Origin: Phytopseudomonas dryadis
GTDB lineage: Bacteria > Pseudomonadota > Gammaproteobacteria > Pseudomonadales > Pseudomonadaceae
Length of the DNA stretch: 64,000 nt
Assembly (NCBI RefSeq): GCF_004327355.1
Contig: NZ_QJUM01000026.1
Location: forward strand, 35,626 to 99,625
Reading direction: 5' to 3'
Position numbers and translations under genes: made by a program. The notes beneath the pieces are model-generated. The model was not told the origin of the DNA. It saw nothing but the letters and a program-made list of their open reading frames with translations, and ran no database searches. The number at the start of each line of letters is the position of its first letter. Position 1 is the stretch's first letter. Below, piece after piece: positions 40,779 through 49,133 of the stretch.

Positions 40779-41276
40779 ATGCACAAGATGACCGGCTTGA
40801 TTGGCACACTGCTGCTGAGCGGCTTTATCCAGGCACCCATGGCGCTGGCCGCGGCGGATGGGCACGGCGGCCACCAGCATGGTTCGGCCAGCACCCAGCA
40901 GAAGCCCTGGGGCGTCCCTGGCGATGCCGCCAGGGCCGGGCGCACGGTGGAGATCCGCATGAACGACCAGATGCGCTTCGTCCCGGCCAGCCTGGAGGTG
41001 AAGCAGGGGGAAACCGTGCGCTTCGTCCTGCATAACGACGGTCAGCTGCTGCACGAATTCGTGCTGGGCGACAAGGCGCAGCTGGACGAACACGCGGCCA
41101 TGATGCTCGAGCATCCGGACATGGCCCACGATGGGCTGGACATGCTGCACGTGCAGCCGGGCGAGCAGGGGGAGGTGGTGTGGACGTTCAACCGGGCCGG
41201 CGCGTTCGATTTCGCCTGCCTGATCGCCGGGCACTACCAGGCCGGGATGGTGGGAAAGATCGGCGTCGTCGAGTAA
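40779..41276 (+). CDS. Periplasmic cupredoxin-domain protein (CopI-like)
   Basis: Seen: 165 residues from ATG 40779 (GAGGTG seven bases before). Signal peptide ends near ALAAADG, then a His-rich GHGGHQHGS, and a cupredoxin fold with LLHEFVLGD, MMLEHPDMAHDGLDMLHV and the copper ligand run FDFACLIAGHYQAGM (Cys-x4-His-x4-Met). Known: CopI-like proteins protect the periplasm from copper. Paired with the Cys-rich secreted protein upstream. Not linked by operon structure to the cadA/cadR pair. Confidence 0.88.
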   Translation: MHKMTGLIGTLLLSGFIQAPMALAAADGHGGHQHGSASTQQKPWGVPGDAARAGRTVEIRMNDQMRFVPASLEVKQGETVRFVLHNDGQLLHEFVLGDKAQLDEHAAMMLEHPDMAHDGLDMLHVQPGEQGEVVWTFNRAGAFDFACLIAGHYQAGMVGKIGVVE

Positions 41277-41278
41277 CA

Positions 41279-41400
41279 GGCCGTTGAAAAACCACCTCGG
41301 CTTTGGCTTCCTGCGTCGCTCTACCTCCTGCATCCATGCAGTCGTGCGTTGCCATCGCGGCGTTAAAAACAGGCTGCCTCGCCAACGTTTTTCAACGGCC
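41279..41400. mobile_element. MITE-like element with 14-base terminal inverted repeats
   Basis: Seen: GGCCGTTGAAAAAC at 41279-41292 and its exact inverse GTTTTTCAACGGCC at 41387-41400, enclosing 94 bases. Inside lies a 25-base segment (41321-41345, core CTGCATCCATGCAG) repeated exactly at 44213-44237. No coding capacity. Inferred: non-autonomous transposable element mobilised by a transposase elsewhere. Confidence 0.7.
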
Positions 41401-41470
41401 CGATAAATCGCGGCACGCTGCGGGTCGGCGTGCCGCCTGGCTCATCCACGGGGTGGTGGATGAGCCGTCT

Positions 41471-41851
41471 TCACTGCGCCTGGCTGGCGGCGAAACGCTG
41501 CTGCAGGTAAGCGGCGATGGCCTTGGACTCGTACAGCCAGGTGCTCTGGCCATTTTCCTCGATGCGCAGACAGGGGACCTGGATCTTGCCGCCCTGTTCG
41601 GCCAGGGCCTGGCGGTGCTGGGCATCGTTCCTGGCGTCGCGCAGGGCGACCGGCACGTTGAGCCGGTGCAGCGTGCGGCGGATCTTGACGCAGAACGGAC
41701 AGGCCTTGAACTGGTACAGCGTCAGATGGCCGGCGGCCCGTTCGACCGCGGCCTGATCCTCGGCGGCGCGTTTCATGGGGGCCGGGCGGGTAGCGAGGTC
41801 GAGCCCTACGATCAGTTGGCCGAGGCCGAGTCTGAGAGCCTTGATAATCAT
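41471..41851 (-). CDS. Glutaredoxin/GST-N-domain protein
   Basis: Seen: 126 residues from ATG 41851. An N-terminal helix-rich lead is followed by a thioredoxin fold with the redox motif KACPFCVKIRRTLHRL, cis-Pro IQVPCLRIEENGQSTWLYESKAI and a short end. Known: CPFC proteins of this type are glutaredoxin-like and often labelled glutathione S-transferase N-terminal. Inferred: membrane-associated or soluble thiol reductase. The neighbours give no more clue. Confidence 0.85.
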   Translation of the reverse strand: MIIKALRLGLGQLIVGLDLATRPAPMKRAAEDQAAVERAAGHLTLYQFKACPFCVKIRRTLHRLNVPVALRDARNDAQHRQALAEQGGKIQVPCLRIEENGQSTWLYESKAIAAYLQQRFAASQAQ

Positions 41852-41984
41852 CCTGGAAACACCTGTGAGCTGTGAACGGCGCGCGCAGCTTACCCGAGTT
41901 GCGCGCCACTGACCCGCTGGCCGGGCGAACGGCCGGACTTTTCGGCATAATCCGTCACTGCACAACGGCGATAGGGGCCCCGCG

Positions 41985-42230
41985 ATGAAAGCCGAAGACC
42001 TGCAACTGCTGGTGACCCGGGAAATGCCTTTCGGCAAGTACAAGGGGCGGCTGATTGCCGACCTGCCGGGGCATTACCTGAACTGGTTCGCCCGCGAGGG
42101 CTTTCCCGCCGGGGAGCTCGGCCGCCTGCTGGCGTTGATGCAGGAGATCGACCACAACGGCCTGTCGTCCCTGCTCGAGCCACTGCGAACGAAACCCCGG
42201 GTCAGCTCCCGGGAGCGAGGCAGTCTGTAG
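41985..42230 (+). CDS. DUF3820 protein
   Basis: Seen: 81 residues with the DUF3820 core REMPFGKYKGRLIADLPGHY followed by LNWFAREGFPAGELG (each within the fold). Known: this short family is widespread in gammaproteobacteria; some members are annotated as quorum-sensing-regulated, but the biochemical role is unknown. The stop codon TAG is the second to fourth base of a GTAGGATGGG repeat, so the last residues may be repeat-derived. Confidence 0.88.
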   Translation: MKAEDLQLLVTREMPFGKYKGRLIADLPGHYLNWFAREGFPAGELGRLLALMQEIDHNGLSSLLEPLRTKPRVSSRERGSL

Positions 42231-42272
42231 GATGGGTGACAACCCATCGATAATTCCGGTGGGCTGCCACCC
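42227..42272. repeat. Degenerate GTAGGATGGGT-family palindrome
   Basis: Seen: GTAGGATGGGTGACAACCCATC, then a diverged inverse half. It supplies the stop codon of the DUF3820 gene. Confidence 0.6.
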
Positions 42273-42373
42273 ACGCGGCCCGATCCGTTCCAGGGTTCCA
42301 CGGCCTTTTGCTCGACCGCACAGCGCTGGCAGCAAACCAGGGATCGTCTCCCTGGGGTGGGCACCGCGGCATA

Positions 42374-43237
42374 TCAGCGCTGGCTGACCAGTTCCTCCAG
42401 GTGGCCGATGATGTCATCCGGTTTGAGCACCAGGATGTCGCTTTCCAGAGCGTCGAGAATCACCTCGGCGGTATTGCCGATCAGCGCCCCGGAAAAGCCC
42501 GTGCGCGCCACTGTGCCGACCACGGTGACCGAGGCGTGCAACTGCCGGGCGTAATGCGGAATCAGCACGTCCGCCGGCCCTTCGGCGATATGCAGGTGAT
42601 CGTCGTCGATGTCGTAGGCCTGCTGGAAGGCGCGGCACTGTTCGCGGTAGCGCGCTTCGATGGTTTCGCGCAGCTGGAAGGTCGGGTCGGCCGCTGCCAG
42701 CATCGGTGACGGATGGGCGCTGATCACGTGCAGCGTGGCCTTGGCCAGGGCGGCGATGTCGTAGCCATGATCGATGATGCTGGTGTGCAGGGCGCGGTGT
42801 TCGCCATCGGCGTTGCCCACGTCGACGGCCGCCAGTACGGTGCCACCCGCCCAGGAGGCCTCGGTCTTGACCAGCAGCACCGGGCAGGGGCAGTAGCGCA
42901 GCAGCTTCCAGTCATCTGGCGTGAGCAGGGCCTTCTTCAGCGGGTTGTCGGGCTTGTGCTGCTTGACCACCAGGCCGCAGCCTTCGCTCTGCTGCGTGCT
43001 GATGATGGTCTGCTGCTCGCTTTCGTGCCAGGCCTGCTGGGCGCTGACGCTGTGGCCATCCTGCTCCAGGGCATCGCACAGGGTGCGCAGGTAAGCACTG
43101 TGATCATGCTTGTCGTCGCACACCAGCAAGTGCAGGTGCGACTGGGTGACGCCAGCGATCAGCTTGGCGCGCTTGAGGGCCAGGCCCTCGGCATGGTTGG
43201 GCTGGATGACCACAAGAATGCTGCGGATGGCTTGCAT
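42374..43237 (-). CDS. Tandem universal stress protein
   Basis: Seen: 287 residues from ATG 43237 with a GGGGA ribosome site. Two UspA-like halves; the second has the nucleotide loop VVGTVARTGFSGALIGNTAEVILDALESD (quoted in part), the first VVKQHKPDNPLKKALLTPDDW. Known: tandem Usp proteins of Pseudomonas respond to anaerobiosis or stress and can bind ATP. Single gene. An ANR/FNR-like half motif is not evident upstream. Confidence 0.9.
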   Translation of the reverse strand: MQAIRSILVVIQPNHAEGLALKRAKLIAGVTQSHLHLLVCDDKHDHSAYLRTLCDALEQDGHSVSAQQAWHESEQQTIISTQQSEGCGLVVKQHKPDNPLKKALLTPDDWKLLRYCPCPVLLVKTEASWAGGTVLAAVDVGNADGEHRALHTSIIDHGYDIAALAKATLHVISAHPSPMLAAADPTFQLRETIEARYREQCRAFQQAYDIDDDHLHIAEGPADVLIPHYARQLHASVTVVGTVARTGFSGALIGNTAEVILDALESDILVLKPDDIIGHLEELVSQR

Positions 43238-43481
43238 GAGCGTGTCCCCCTGACGATATACAACCAATATAGATGCCGGGGCTGTGGGAAGTTCTTGATC
43301 GGTATCAACGGTCGTGGCTGGTCGCCGCCGCCTCCAGCCGTATAATGCCGGGTCCGGCGCGAAGATCGGCGCTACCCCGTACTGTTCGTGAGTCCATGCC
43401 CGTGTCATCCCCAGTCGAAACCCTGTCGTTGCCCGCAAGTCCCGTCGAATGCCCTGCCTGCCCGGCTACCGGGGACGCCCG

Positions 43482-44084
43482 ATGAACCTGCCGGAAATCC
43501 ACGAGTTCCTCGGTTGCCGCACGCCGCCAGCCTGGGTGGACGCGGCCTTGGCCGATCAGGCCACCCTGCTGATCGACCACAAGAACTGCGAGTTCAAGGC
43601 CGCCAGCACGGCGCTCAGCCTGATGGCCAAGTACAGCTGCCATGTCGACCTGATCAACATGATGTCGCGCCTGGCCCGTGAGGAGCTGGTGCACCACGAA
43701 CAGGTGCTGCGCCTCATGAAGCGTCGCAAGATCGGCCTGCGCCCGGTCTCGGCGGCCCGCTATGCCTCGGGGCTGCGCAAGGTGGTGCGCAACCACGAGC
43801 CGCACAAGCTGGTCGACACCCTGGTGGTCGGCGCCTTTATCGAGGCGCGCAGTTGCGAGCGCTTCGAGGCGCTGGTGCCGCATCTCGACGAGGAACTGGG
43901 CACGTTCTATTTCGGCTTGCTGAAAAGCGAGGCGCGGCACTTCCAGGGCTACCTGAAGCTGGCCTACCAGTATGGCGATGCGGCGGACGTCGAGCAGGCG
44001 ATCGCGCGGGTGAGGGCGGTCGAGCAGGAACTGATCGAGTCGCCCGATACGGAGTTTCGCTTCCACAGCGGCGTGCCCATATAA
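43482..44084 (+). CDS. miaE: tRNA 2-methylthio-N6-isopentenyladenosine hydroxylase
   Basis: Seen: 200 residues from ATG 43482. Di-iron ligands in a four-helix bundle: ELVHHE, EARSCERFE and EARHFQ, with DHKNCEFKAASTALSLMAKY at the start. Known: MiaE hydroxylates ms2i6A at position 37 of tRNAs using oxygen and a non-haem di-iron centre. Length agrees with the bacterial family. A GGCCGC-TT-GCGGCC hairpin just after the stop is a plausible terminator. Confidence 0.92.
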   Translation: MNLPEIHEFLGCRTPPAWVDAALADQATLLIDHKNCEFKAASTALSLMAKYSCHVDLINMMSRLAREELVHHEQVLRLMKRRKIGLRPVSAARYASGLRKVVRNHEPHKLVDTLVVGAFIEARSCERFEALVPHLDEELGTFYFGLLKSEARHFQGYLKLAYQYGDAADVEQAIARVRAVEQELIESPDTEFRFHSGVPI

Positions 44085-44087
44085 AAC

Positions 44088-44105
44088 GGCCGCTTGCGGC
44101 CTTCT
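44088..44105 (+). terminator. Hairpin after miaE
   Basis: Seen: GGCCGC-TT-GCGGCC (44088-44101) followed by TTCT. Short T run, so moderate. Confidence 0.45.
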
Positions 44106-44106
44106 G

Positions 44107-44262
44107 ATGACCCTCTCCCTCGGGAGAGGGTGCCCGAAGGGCGGGAGAGGGTGGTTCAGCGCATGCCGTTGCCCTCTCCCCCAACCCCTCGGCTTGGGCA
44201 TCCTGCGTTGCCCTACCTCCTGCATCCATGCAGTCGTCTCCCGCACACGGGAGAGGGGAGCA
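44107..44262. repeat. CCCTCTCCC repeat block with the 25-base shared segment
   Basis: Seen: CCCTCTCCCTCGGGAGAGGG, GGGCGGGAGAGGG and a distal CGGGAGAGGGG. The block also holds 44188-44237, a near copy of the internal part of the 41279 element, with the last 25 bases identical. No gene present. Confidence 0.65.
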
Positions 44263-44267
44263 AAGCC

Positions 44268-44987
44268 CTACAGTTCGAACGGCGCCTGATTGAAGCCGTT
44301 TTCATCGATCTGCAAGGCCCAACCCTGTTTATCCCAGTCGCCCAGGACGATTCGGCGTGCCGCTTGGCCATCGATCTGCCATTCGTGGGTGGCAGGGCGG
44401 TGGGTGTGGCCGTGGATCAGGGTGCGTACGCCATGGGCGGCCATGACCCGGCGCACTTCAGCGGGGGTGACGTCGACGATGTCGCTGGCCTTCAGGCGCG
44501 TCTGCGCGCGGCTTTCGTTGCGCAGCTTGCGGGCCAGCCGGCGCCGGGTGGCCAGGGGCAGGTGGCGCAGGATGAACAGGCTCAGCGGGTTGCGCAGCCA
44601 GCGGCGCATTCTCATGTAGCCGACGTCCAGGGTGCAGAGGCTGTCGCCGTGCATCAGCAACACCTTCTCGCCGGCGAGCTGCACTTCGTGGGGATCGCCG
44701 AGCAGCGTGCAACCAGCCTCGCGGCAGAACGCCTTGCCCAGCAGGAAGTCGCGGTTGCCGTGCATCAGGTAGATGCGCGTGCCGTTGTCGCCGAGCTGGC
44801 GCAGGGCCTGGGCGATGGTGCGCTGGAAGGGGCTGATGGCATCGTCGCCGATCCACACTTCGAAGAAGTCGCCGAGGATGTACAGCGCCTCGGCCTGGCG
44901 TGCGCGGGTGGCGAGGAAATGCAAGAACGCCCGGCTGATGTCCGGGCGCTCCTCTTCAAGATGCAGGTCGGAGATCAGCAGGATCAC
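44268..44987 (-). CDS. lpxH: UDP-2,3-diacylglucosamine hydrolase
   Basis: Seen: 239 residues from a GTG at 44987. Metallophosphoesterase motifs ISDLHL, GDFFEVWIGDD, HGNRDFLLG, MHGDSLC and HGHTHRP. Known: LpxH cleaves the pyrophosphate of UDP-diacylglucosamine to give lipid X in lipid A synthesis at the inner membrane, using Mn2+. The GTG overlaps the TGA of ppiB by four bases, which fixes this start and couples translation. Confidence 0.95.
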   Translation of the reverse strand: MILLISDLHLEEERPDISRAFLHFLATRARQAEALYILGDFFEVWIGDDAISPFQRTIAQALRQLGDNGTRIYLMHGNRDFLLGKAFCREAGCTLLGDPHEVQLAGEKVLLMHGDSLCTLDVGYMRMRRWLRNPLSLFILRHLPLATRRRLARKLRNESRAQTRLKASDIVDVTPAEVRRVMAAHGVRTLIHGHTHRPATHEWQIDGQAARRIVLGDWDKQGWALQIDENGFNQAPFEL

Positions 44988-45478
44988 TCAACGATCTCGG
45001 CACGCTCGATGATCACGTCTTCGCTGGGGACGTCCTGGTGGCCGGATTTCATGGTGGTGGCCACGCCCTTGATCGCCTCGACCACATCCAGGCCCTCGAC
45101 CACTTCGCCGAACACCGCGTAACCCCAGCCCTGCACGGTCGGCGCGCTGTGGTCGAGGAAGGTGTTGTCGGCGACGTTGATGAAGAACTGCGCGGAGGCC
45201 GAGTGCGGCTCCATGGTGCGGGCCATGGCCACGGTGCCGGTCTTGTTGCTGAGGCCGTTGTTGGCTTCGTTCTTGATCGGTGCACGGGTGGGTTTCTGCT
45301 TCATGCCCGGCTCGAAACCGCCGCCCTGGATCATGAAATTGCCGATCACGCGGTGAAACACGGTGCCGTCGTAGTGGCCGGCCTGAACGTATTCCTTGAA
45401 GTTGGCGACGGTGGCGGGGGCCTTGTCTTTGAACAGCTTCAGGGTGATGACGCCGTGGTTGGTGTGCAGCTTGATCAT
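44984..45478 (-). CDS. ppiB: Cytoplasmic peptidyl-prolyl cis-trans isomerase (cyclophilin)
   Basis: Seen: 164 residues from ATG 45478. Cyclophilin core with HYDGTVFHRVIGNFMIQGGGF, ASAQFFINVADNTFLD and YAVFGEVVEGLDVV. No signal peptide. Known: PpiB assists proline isomerisation in the cytoplasm. Located between lpxH (coupled downstream) and divergent glnS. This is the order in other Pseudomonas. Confidence 0.95.
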   Translation of the reverse strand: MIKLHTNHGVITLKLFKDKAPATVANFKEYVQAGHYDGTVFHRVIGNFMIQGGGFEPGMKQKPTRAPIKNEANNGLSNKTGTVAMARTMEPHSASAQFFINVADNTFLDHSAPTVQGWGYAVFGEVVEGLDVVEAIKGVATTMKSGHQDVPSEDVIIERAEIVE

Positions 45479-45662
45479 GGGTTTAATCGCTCTGTCGGGA
45501 AAATCCCGGTGCTGCTGCAGCGCGTGTGATGCGCCATCGACGATGGGCAAAGGGCGAAGAGCAGGCACCAAGGCCTGTCAGGGGGTTGACAGCTTCGGCT
45601 ATGATAAGCGCTTTGTTTTAGTCGGCCTACCTGCGCCGCGCACCTGCATGATCAAGGACACC

Positions 45663-47327
45663 ATGAGCAAGCCAGAAACCACTGCCGCTTCGAACTTCCT
45701 GCGCCCCATCGTCCAGGCCGACCTGGATGCCGGCAAGCATGCGAAAATCATCACCCGCTTCCCGCCCGAGCCCAACGGTTACCTGCACATCGGCCACGCC
45801 AAGTCGATCTGCCTGAACTTCGGCCTGGCCAAGGAGTTCGGCGGTGACTGCCACCTGCGCTTCGACGACACCAACCCGGCCAAGGAAGATCAGGAATACA
45901 TCGACGCGATCAAGGCCGATGTCGAGTGGCTGGGCTTCCAGTGGGCCGGCAAGGAGCGTTATGCCTCCGATTACTTCGACCAGTTGCACGCCTGGGCCGT
46001 CGAGCTGATCGAGGCCGGCAAGGCCTATGTCGACGATCTGTCCCCGGACGAAGCCCGCGAGTACCGCGGCACCCTCAACACGCCCGGCAGGGACAGCCCC
46101 TACCGCGAGCGCAGTGTCGAGGAGAACCTCGACCTGTTCGCCCGCATGAAGGCCGGCGAGTTCCCGGACGGCGCCCGCGCCCTGCGCGCCAAGATCGACA
46201 TGGCGTCGCGCAACATGAACCTGCGCGACCCGATCCTCTACCGCATCCGCCACGCCCACCACCACCAGACCGGCGACACGTGGTGCATCTACCCCAGCTA
46301 CGACTTCACCCATGGCCAGTCGGACGCCATCGAAGGCGTGACCCACTCCATCTGCACCCTGGAGTTCGAGGATCACCGTCCGCTGTACGAGTGGTTCCTG
46401 GCCAACCTGCCGGTGCCGGCGCAGCCGCGTCAGTACGAATTCGCCCGCCTCAACCTCAACTACACCATCACCAGCAAGCGCAAGCTCAAGCAACTGGTCG
46501 ACGAGAAGCACGTCAATGGCTGGGACGACCCGCGCATGTCGACCCTCTCGGGCTACCGCCGCCGCGGCTACACCCCGGCGTCGATCCGCACCTTCTGCGA
46601 CATGATCGGCGTCAACCGCGCCGGCGGCGTGGTCGACATCGGCATGCTGGAGTTCGCCATCCGCGAAGACCTCGATGCCAATGCGGCGCGCGCCATGTGC
46701 GTGCTCAAGCCGCTGAAGGTGACGATCACCAACTACCCCGAGGGCCAGGTCGAAACGCTCGAACTGGCGCGCCATCCCAAGCAGGACATGGGCGTCCGCC
46801 AGTTGCCGTTCGCCCGCGAGATCTACATCGACGCCAGCGACTTCGAGGAAGTGCCGCCGGCCGGCTACAAGCGCCTGATCCCCGGTGGCGAAGTGCGCCT
46901 GCGCGGCAGCTACGTGATCCGCGCCGACGAGGCGATCAAGGATGCTGACGGCAACATCGTCGAGCTGCGCTGCAGCTACGACGAGAACACCCTGGGCAAG
47001 AACCCGGAAGGGCGCAAGGTCAAGGGCGTGATCCACTGGGTGCCGGCCGCGGCCAGCGTCGAGTGCGAAGTGCGTCTCTACGACCGCCTGTTCCGTTCGG
47101 CCAACCCGGAGAAGGACGAGGAGGGCGGCAGCTTCCTCGACAACATCAATCCCGAGTCGCTGGTGGTGCTCAGCGGCTGTCGTGCCGAGCCGTCCCTGGC
47201 CCTGGCCGGGCCCGAGGATCGCTTCCAGTTCGAGCGCGAGGGCTACTTCTGCGTCGACGCCAAGGACAGCAAGCCCGGCGCCCTGGTGTTCAACCGTACG
47301 GTGACCCTGCGCGACTCCTGGAGCTGA
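45663..47327 (+). CDS. glnS: Glutaminyl-tRNA synthetase
   Basis: Seen: 554 residues from ATG 45663, chosen because AAGGA lies five bases upstream; an ATG at 45648 is in frame. Class I motifs PPEPNGYLHIGHAKS and ITSKRKLKQLV (the KMSKS equivalent), then the two-barrel anticodon-binding C-terminus. Known: charges tRNA-Gln. Followed by cysS after about 60 bases containing a possible attenuator hairpin. Confidence 0.97.
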   Translation: MSKPETTAASNFLRPIVQADLDAGKHAKIITRFPPEPNGYLHIGHAKSICLNFGLAKEFGGDCHLRFDDTNPAKEDQEYIDAIKADVEWLGFQWAGKERYASDYFDQLHAWAVELIEAGKAYVDDLSPDEAREYRGTLNTPGRDSPYRERSVEENLDLFARMKAGEFPDGARALRAKIDMASRNMNLRDPILYRIRHAHHHQTGDTWCIYPSYDFTHGQSDAIEGVTHSICTLEFEDHRPLYEWFLANLPVPAQPRQYEFARLNLNYTITSKRKLKQLVDEKHVNGWDDPRMSTLSGYRRRGYTPASIRTFCDMIGVNRAGGVVDIGMLEFAIREDLDANAARAMCVLKPLKVTITNYPEGQVETLELARHPKQDMGVRQLPFAREIYIDASDFEEVPPAGYKRLIPGGEVRLRGSYVIRADEAIKDADGNIVELRCSYDENTLGKNPEGRKVKGVIHWVPAAASVECEVRLYDRLFRSANPEKDEEGGSFLDNINPESLVVLSGCRAEPSLALAGPEDRFQFEREGYFCVDAKDSKPGALVFNRTVTLRDSWS

Positions 47328-47347
47328 GGCTCCACCCCCGTTTTACG

Positions 47348-47374
47348 CGGGCCGCGCGGTGGCCCGTTGTTTCT
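47348..47374 (+). terminator. Weak hairpin between glnS and cysS
   Basis: Seen: CGGGCC-GCGCGGT-GGCCCG followed by TTGTTTCT. Could be a partial terminator or mRNA processing point; cysS starts 14 bases later. Confidence 0.4.
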
Positions 47375-47387
47375 CCAAGGAATCCCG

Positions 47388-48770
47388 ATGCTCTCGATCT
47401 ACAACACGCTGACCAAAAGCAAGGACGTATTCAAACCGCTGGTGGATAACCAGGTGCGCATGTACGTGTGCGGCATGACGGTCTACGACTTCTGCCATAT
47501 CGGTCATGCGCGGGTGATGGTGGCGTTCGACGTGGTCAGCCGCTGGCTGCGCCACCGCGGCTATGACGTGACCTACGTGCGCAACATCACCGACATCGAC
47601 GACAAGATCATTCGCCGCGCCAACGACAACGGCGAACCCTTCGAGGCGCTGGTCGAGCGCATGATCGCCGCCATGCACGAAGACGAGGCGCGCCTCGGCG
47701 TGCTGCGTCCGGATCAGGAGCCGCGCGCCACCGAGCATATCGCCGGCATGCACGCCATGATCCAGACCCTGATCGACAAGGGCTACGCCTATGCGCCGGG
47801 CAATGGCGACGTGTATTACCGGGTCGGCAGGTTCAAAGGCTACGGCAAGCTGTCGCGCAAGAAGATCGAAGACCTGAAGATCGGCGCGCGTATCGAAGTC
47901 GACGAGGCCAAGGAGGACCCGCTGGATTTCGTCCTCTGGAAAGGCGTCAAGCCGGGCGAGCCTAGCTGGGCGTCGCCCTGGGGCGCGGGCCGTCCGGGCT
48001 GGCACATCGAGTGCTCGGTGATGTCCACCTGCTGCCTGGGCGAAACCTTCGACATCCACGGCGGCGGGCCGGACCTGGTGTTCCCGCACCACGAGAACGA
48101 GATCGCCCAGAGCGAGGCGGCCACCGGCAAGCCGTACGCCAACGCCTGGATGCACGCCGGCGCCGTGCGCGTGGACGGCGAGAAGATGTCCAAGAGCCTG
48201 GGCAACTTCTTCACCATTCGCGAGGTGCTGGAAAAATATGCGCCGGAAGTGGTGCGCTACCTGCTGGTGTCCAGTCACTACCGCAGCCCGATCAACTACT
48301 CCGAGGACAGCCTGCGCGAGGCCAGGGGTGCCCTCGAGCGCTTCTACAACGCCCTCAAGGGCCTGCCCGCGATAGCGCCTGCCGGTGGCGAGGCGTTCGT
48401 CGAGCGCTTCACCGCGGCCATGGATGACGACTTCAACTCGCCGGAAGCCTGCGCGGTGCTGTTCGAGCTGGCGCGGGAGATCAACCGCCTGCGCGACAGC
48501 GATCCCCAGGCGGCGGCAGGGCTGGCCGCACGGCTGAAGGTGCTGGGCGGCCTGCTCGGCGTGCTGCAACTGGAGCCGGATGCCTTCCTGCAGGGCGGCG
48601 CGGCCGGCAAGGTCGACGCCGCCGCGGTGGACGCGCTGATCGCCGCGCGCCTGCAGGCCCGTGCCGAGAAGAACTGGGTCGAATCCGACCGTATCCGCGA
48701 TCAGCTCGGCGCCATGGGCGTGGTGCTCGAGGATGGCAAGGGCGGCACCACCTGGCGCCTGGCCGAGTAA
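47388..48770 (+). CDS. cysS: Cysteinyl-tRNA synthetase
   Basis: Seen: 460 residues from ATG 47388 with CAAGGA upstream. Zinc/active site MYVCGMTVYDFCHIGHARV, HHENEIAQSEAATGK and the KMSKSLGNF loop, with the C-terminal anticodon domain ending GGTTWRLAE. Known: charges tRNA-Cys, zinc selecting cysteine. Full length. In P. aeruginosa folD follows directly. Here a helicase gene and REP arrays separate them. Confidence 0.97.
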   Translation: MLSIYNTLTKSKDVFKPLVDNQVRMYVCGMTVYDFCHIGHARVMVAFDVVSRWLRHRGYDVTYVRNITDIDDKIIRRANDNGEPFEALVERMIAAMHEDEARLGVLRPDQEPRATEHIAGMHAMIQTLIDKGYAYAPGNGDVYYRVGRFKGYGKLSRKKIEDLKIGARIEVDEAKEDPLDFVLWKGVKPGEPSWASPWGAGRPGWHIECSVMSTCCLGETFDIHGGGPDLVFPHHENEIAQSEAATGKPYANAWMHAGAVRVDGEKMSKSLGNFFTIREVLEKYAPEVVRYLLVSSHYRSPINYSEDSLREARGALERFYNALKGLPAIAPAGGEAFVERFTAAMDDDFNSPEACAVLFELAREINRLRDSDPQAAAGLAARLKVLGGLLGVLQLEPDAFLQGGAAGKVDAAAVDALIAARLQARAEKNWVESDRIRDQLGAMGVVLEDGKGGTTWRLAE

Positions 48771-49071
48771 TCCGCTGTCGTCACGAAACGGCTGCTGGCC
48801 AGATAGGCATCGTTCCCGATGTCGGTGCTCGGTCAGCTTTCGTGGGAGGGGGTTCGGCCGCGAAAAAGCTCGCCGCTGAAGCGCCTCCCGCGCGGCTGCC
48901 GGCAGTCCTCGCCAGGCCGCCAGCCATGGCCCTGTCGCGGCCTGCGCCCGAATCTCTTATCAGACATCAGGTAACCCATTGATTTTTAGGCATGTAAAAA
49001 ATGCAGGAAGGGCGGGCCGCGTAGGATGGGTGGCAACCCATCGGCAATTGATGGGTTGCCACCCATCCTAC
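48771..49071. repeat. Gap with REPIN of the GTAGGATGGGT family
   Basis: Seen: perfect hairpin at 49021-49071 (GTAGGATGGGTGGCAACCC, loop, inverse ending CATCCTAC), nearly identical to the 16504 element except for three bases of the stem. 48771-49020 holds no gene that I can support. Confidence 0.75.
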
Positions 49072-49133
49072 GGCCTGTTTGCTGCGCGGCAGCGCTGCGG
49101 CGAAGACGCGGAGACGGCTCCTACGGAATCCCC

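Noticed and set aside
45586..45605. TTGACA and TATGAT as a glnS promoter
   Set aside because: The spacer is only 8 bases, too short for sigma70; no correctly spaced -10 element seen.
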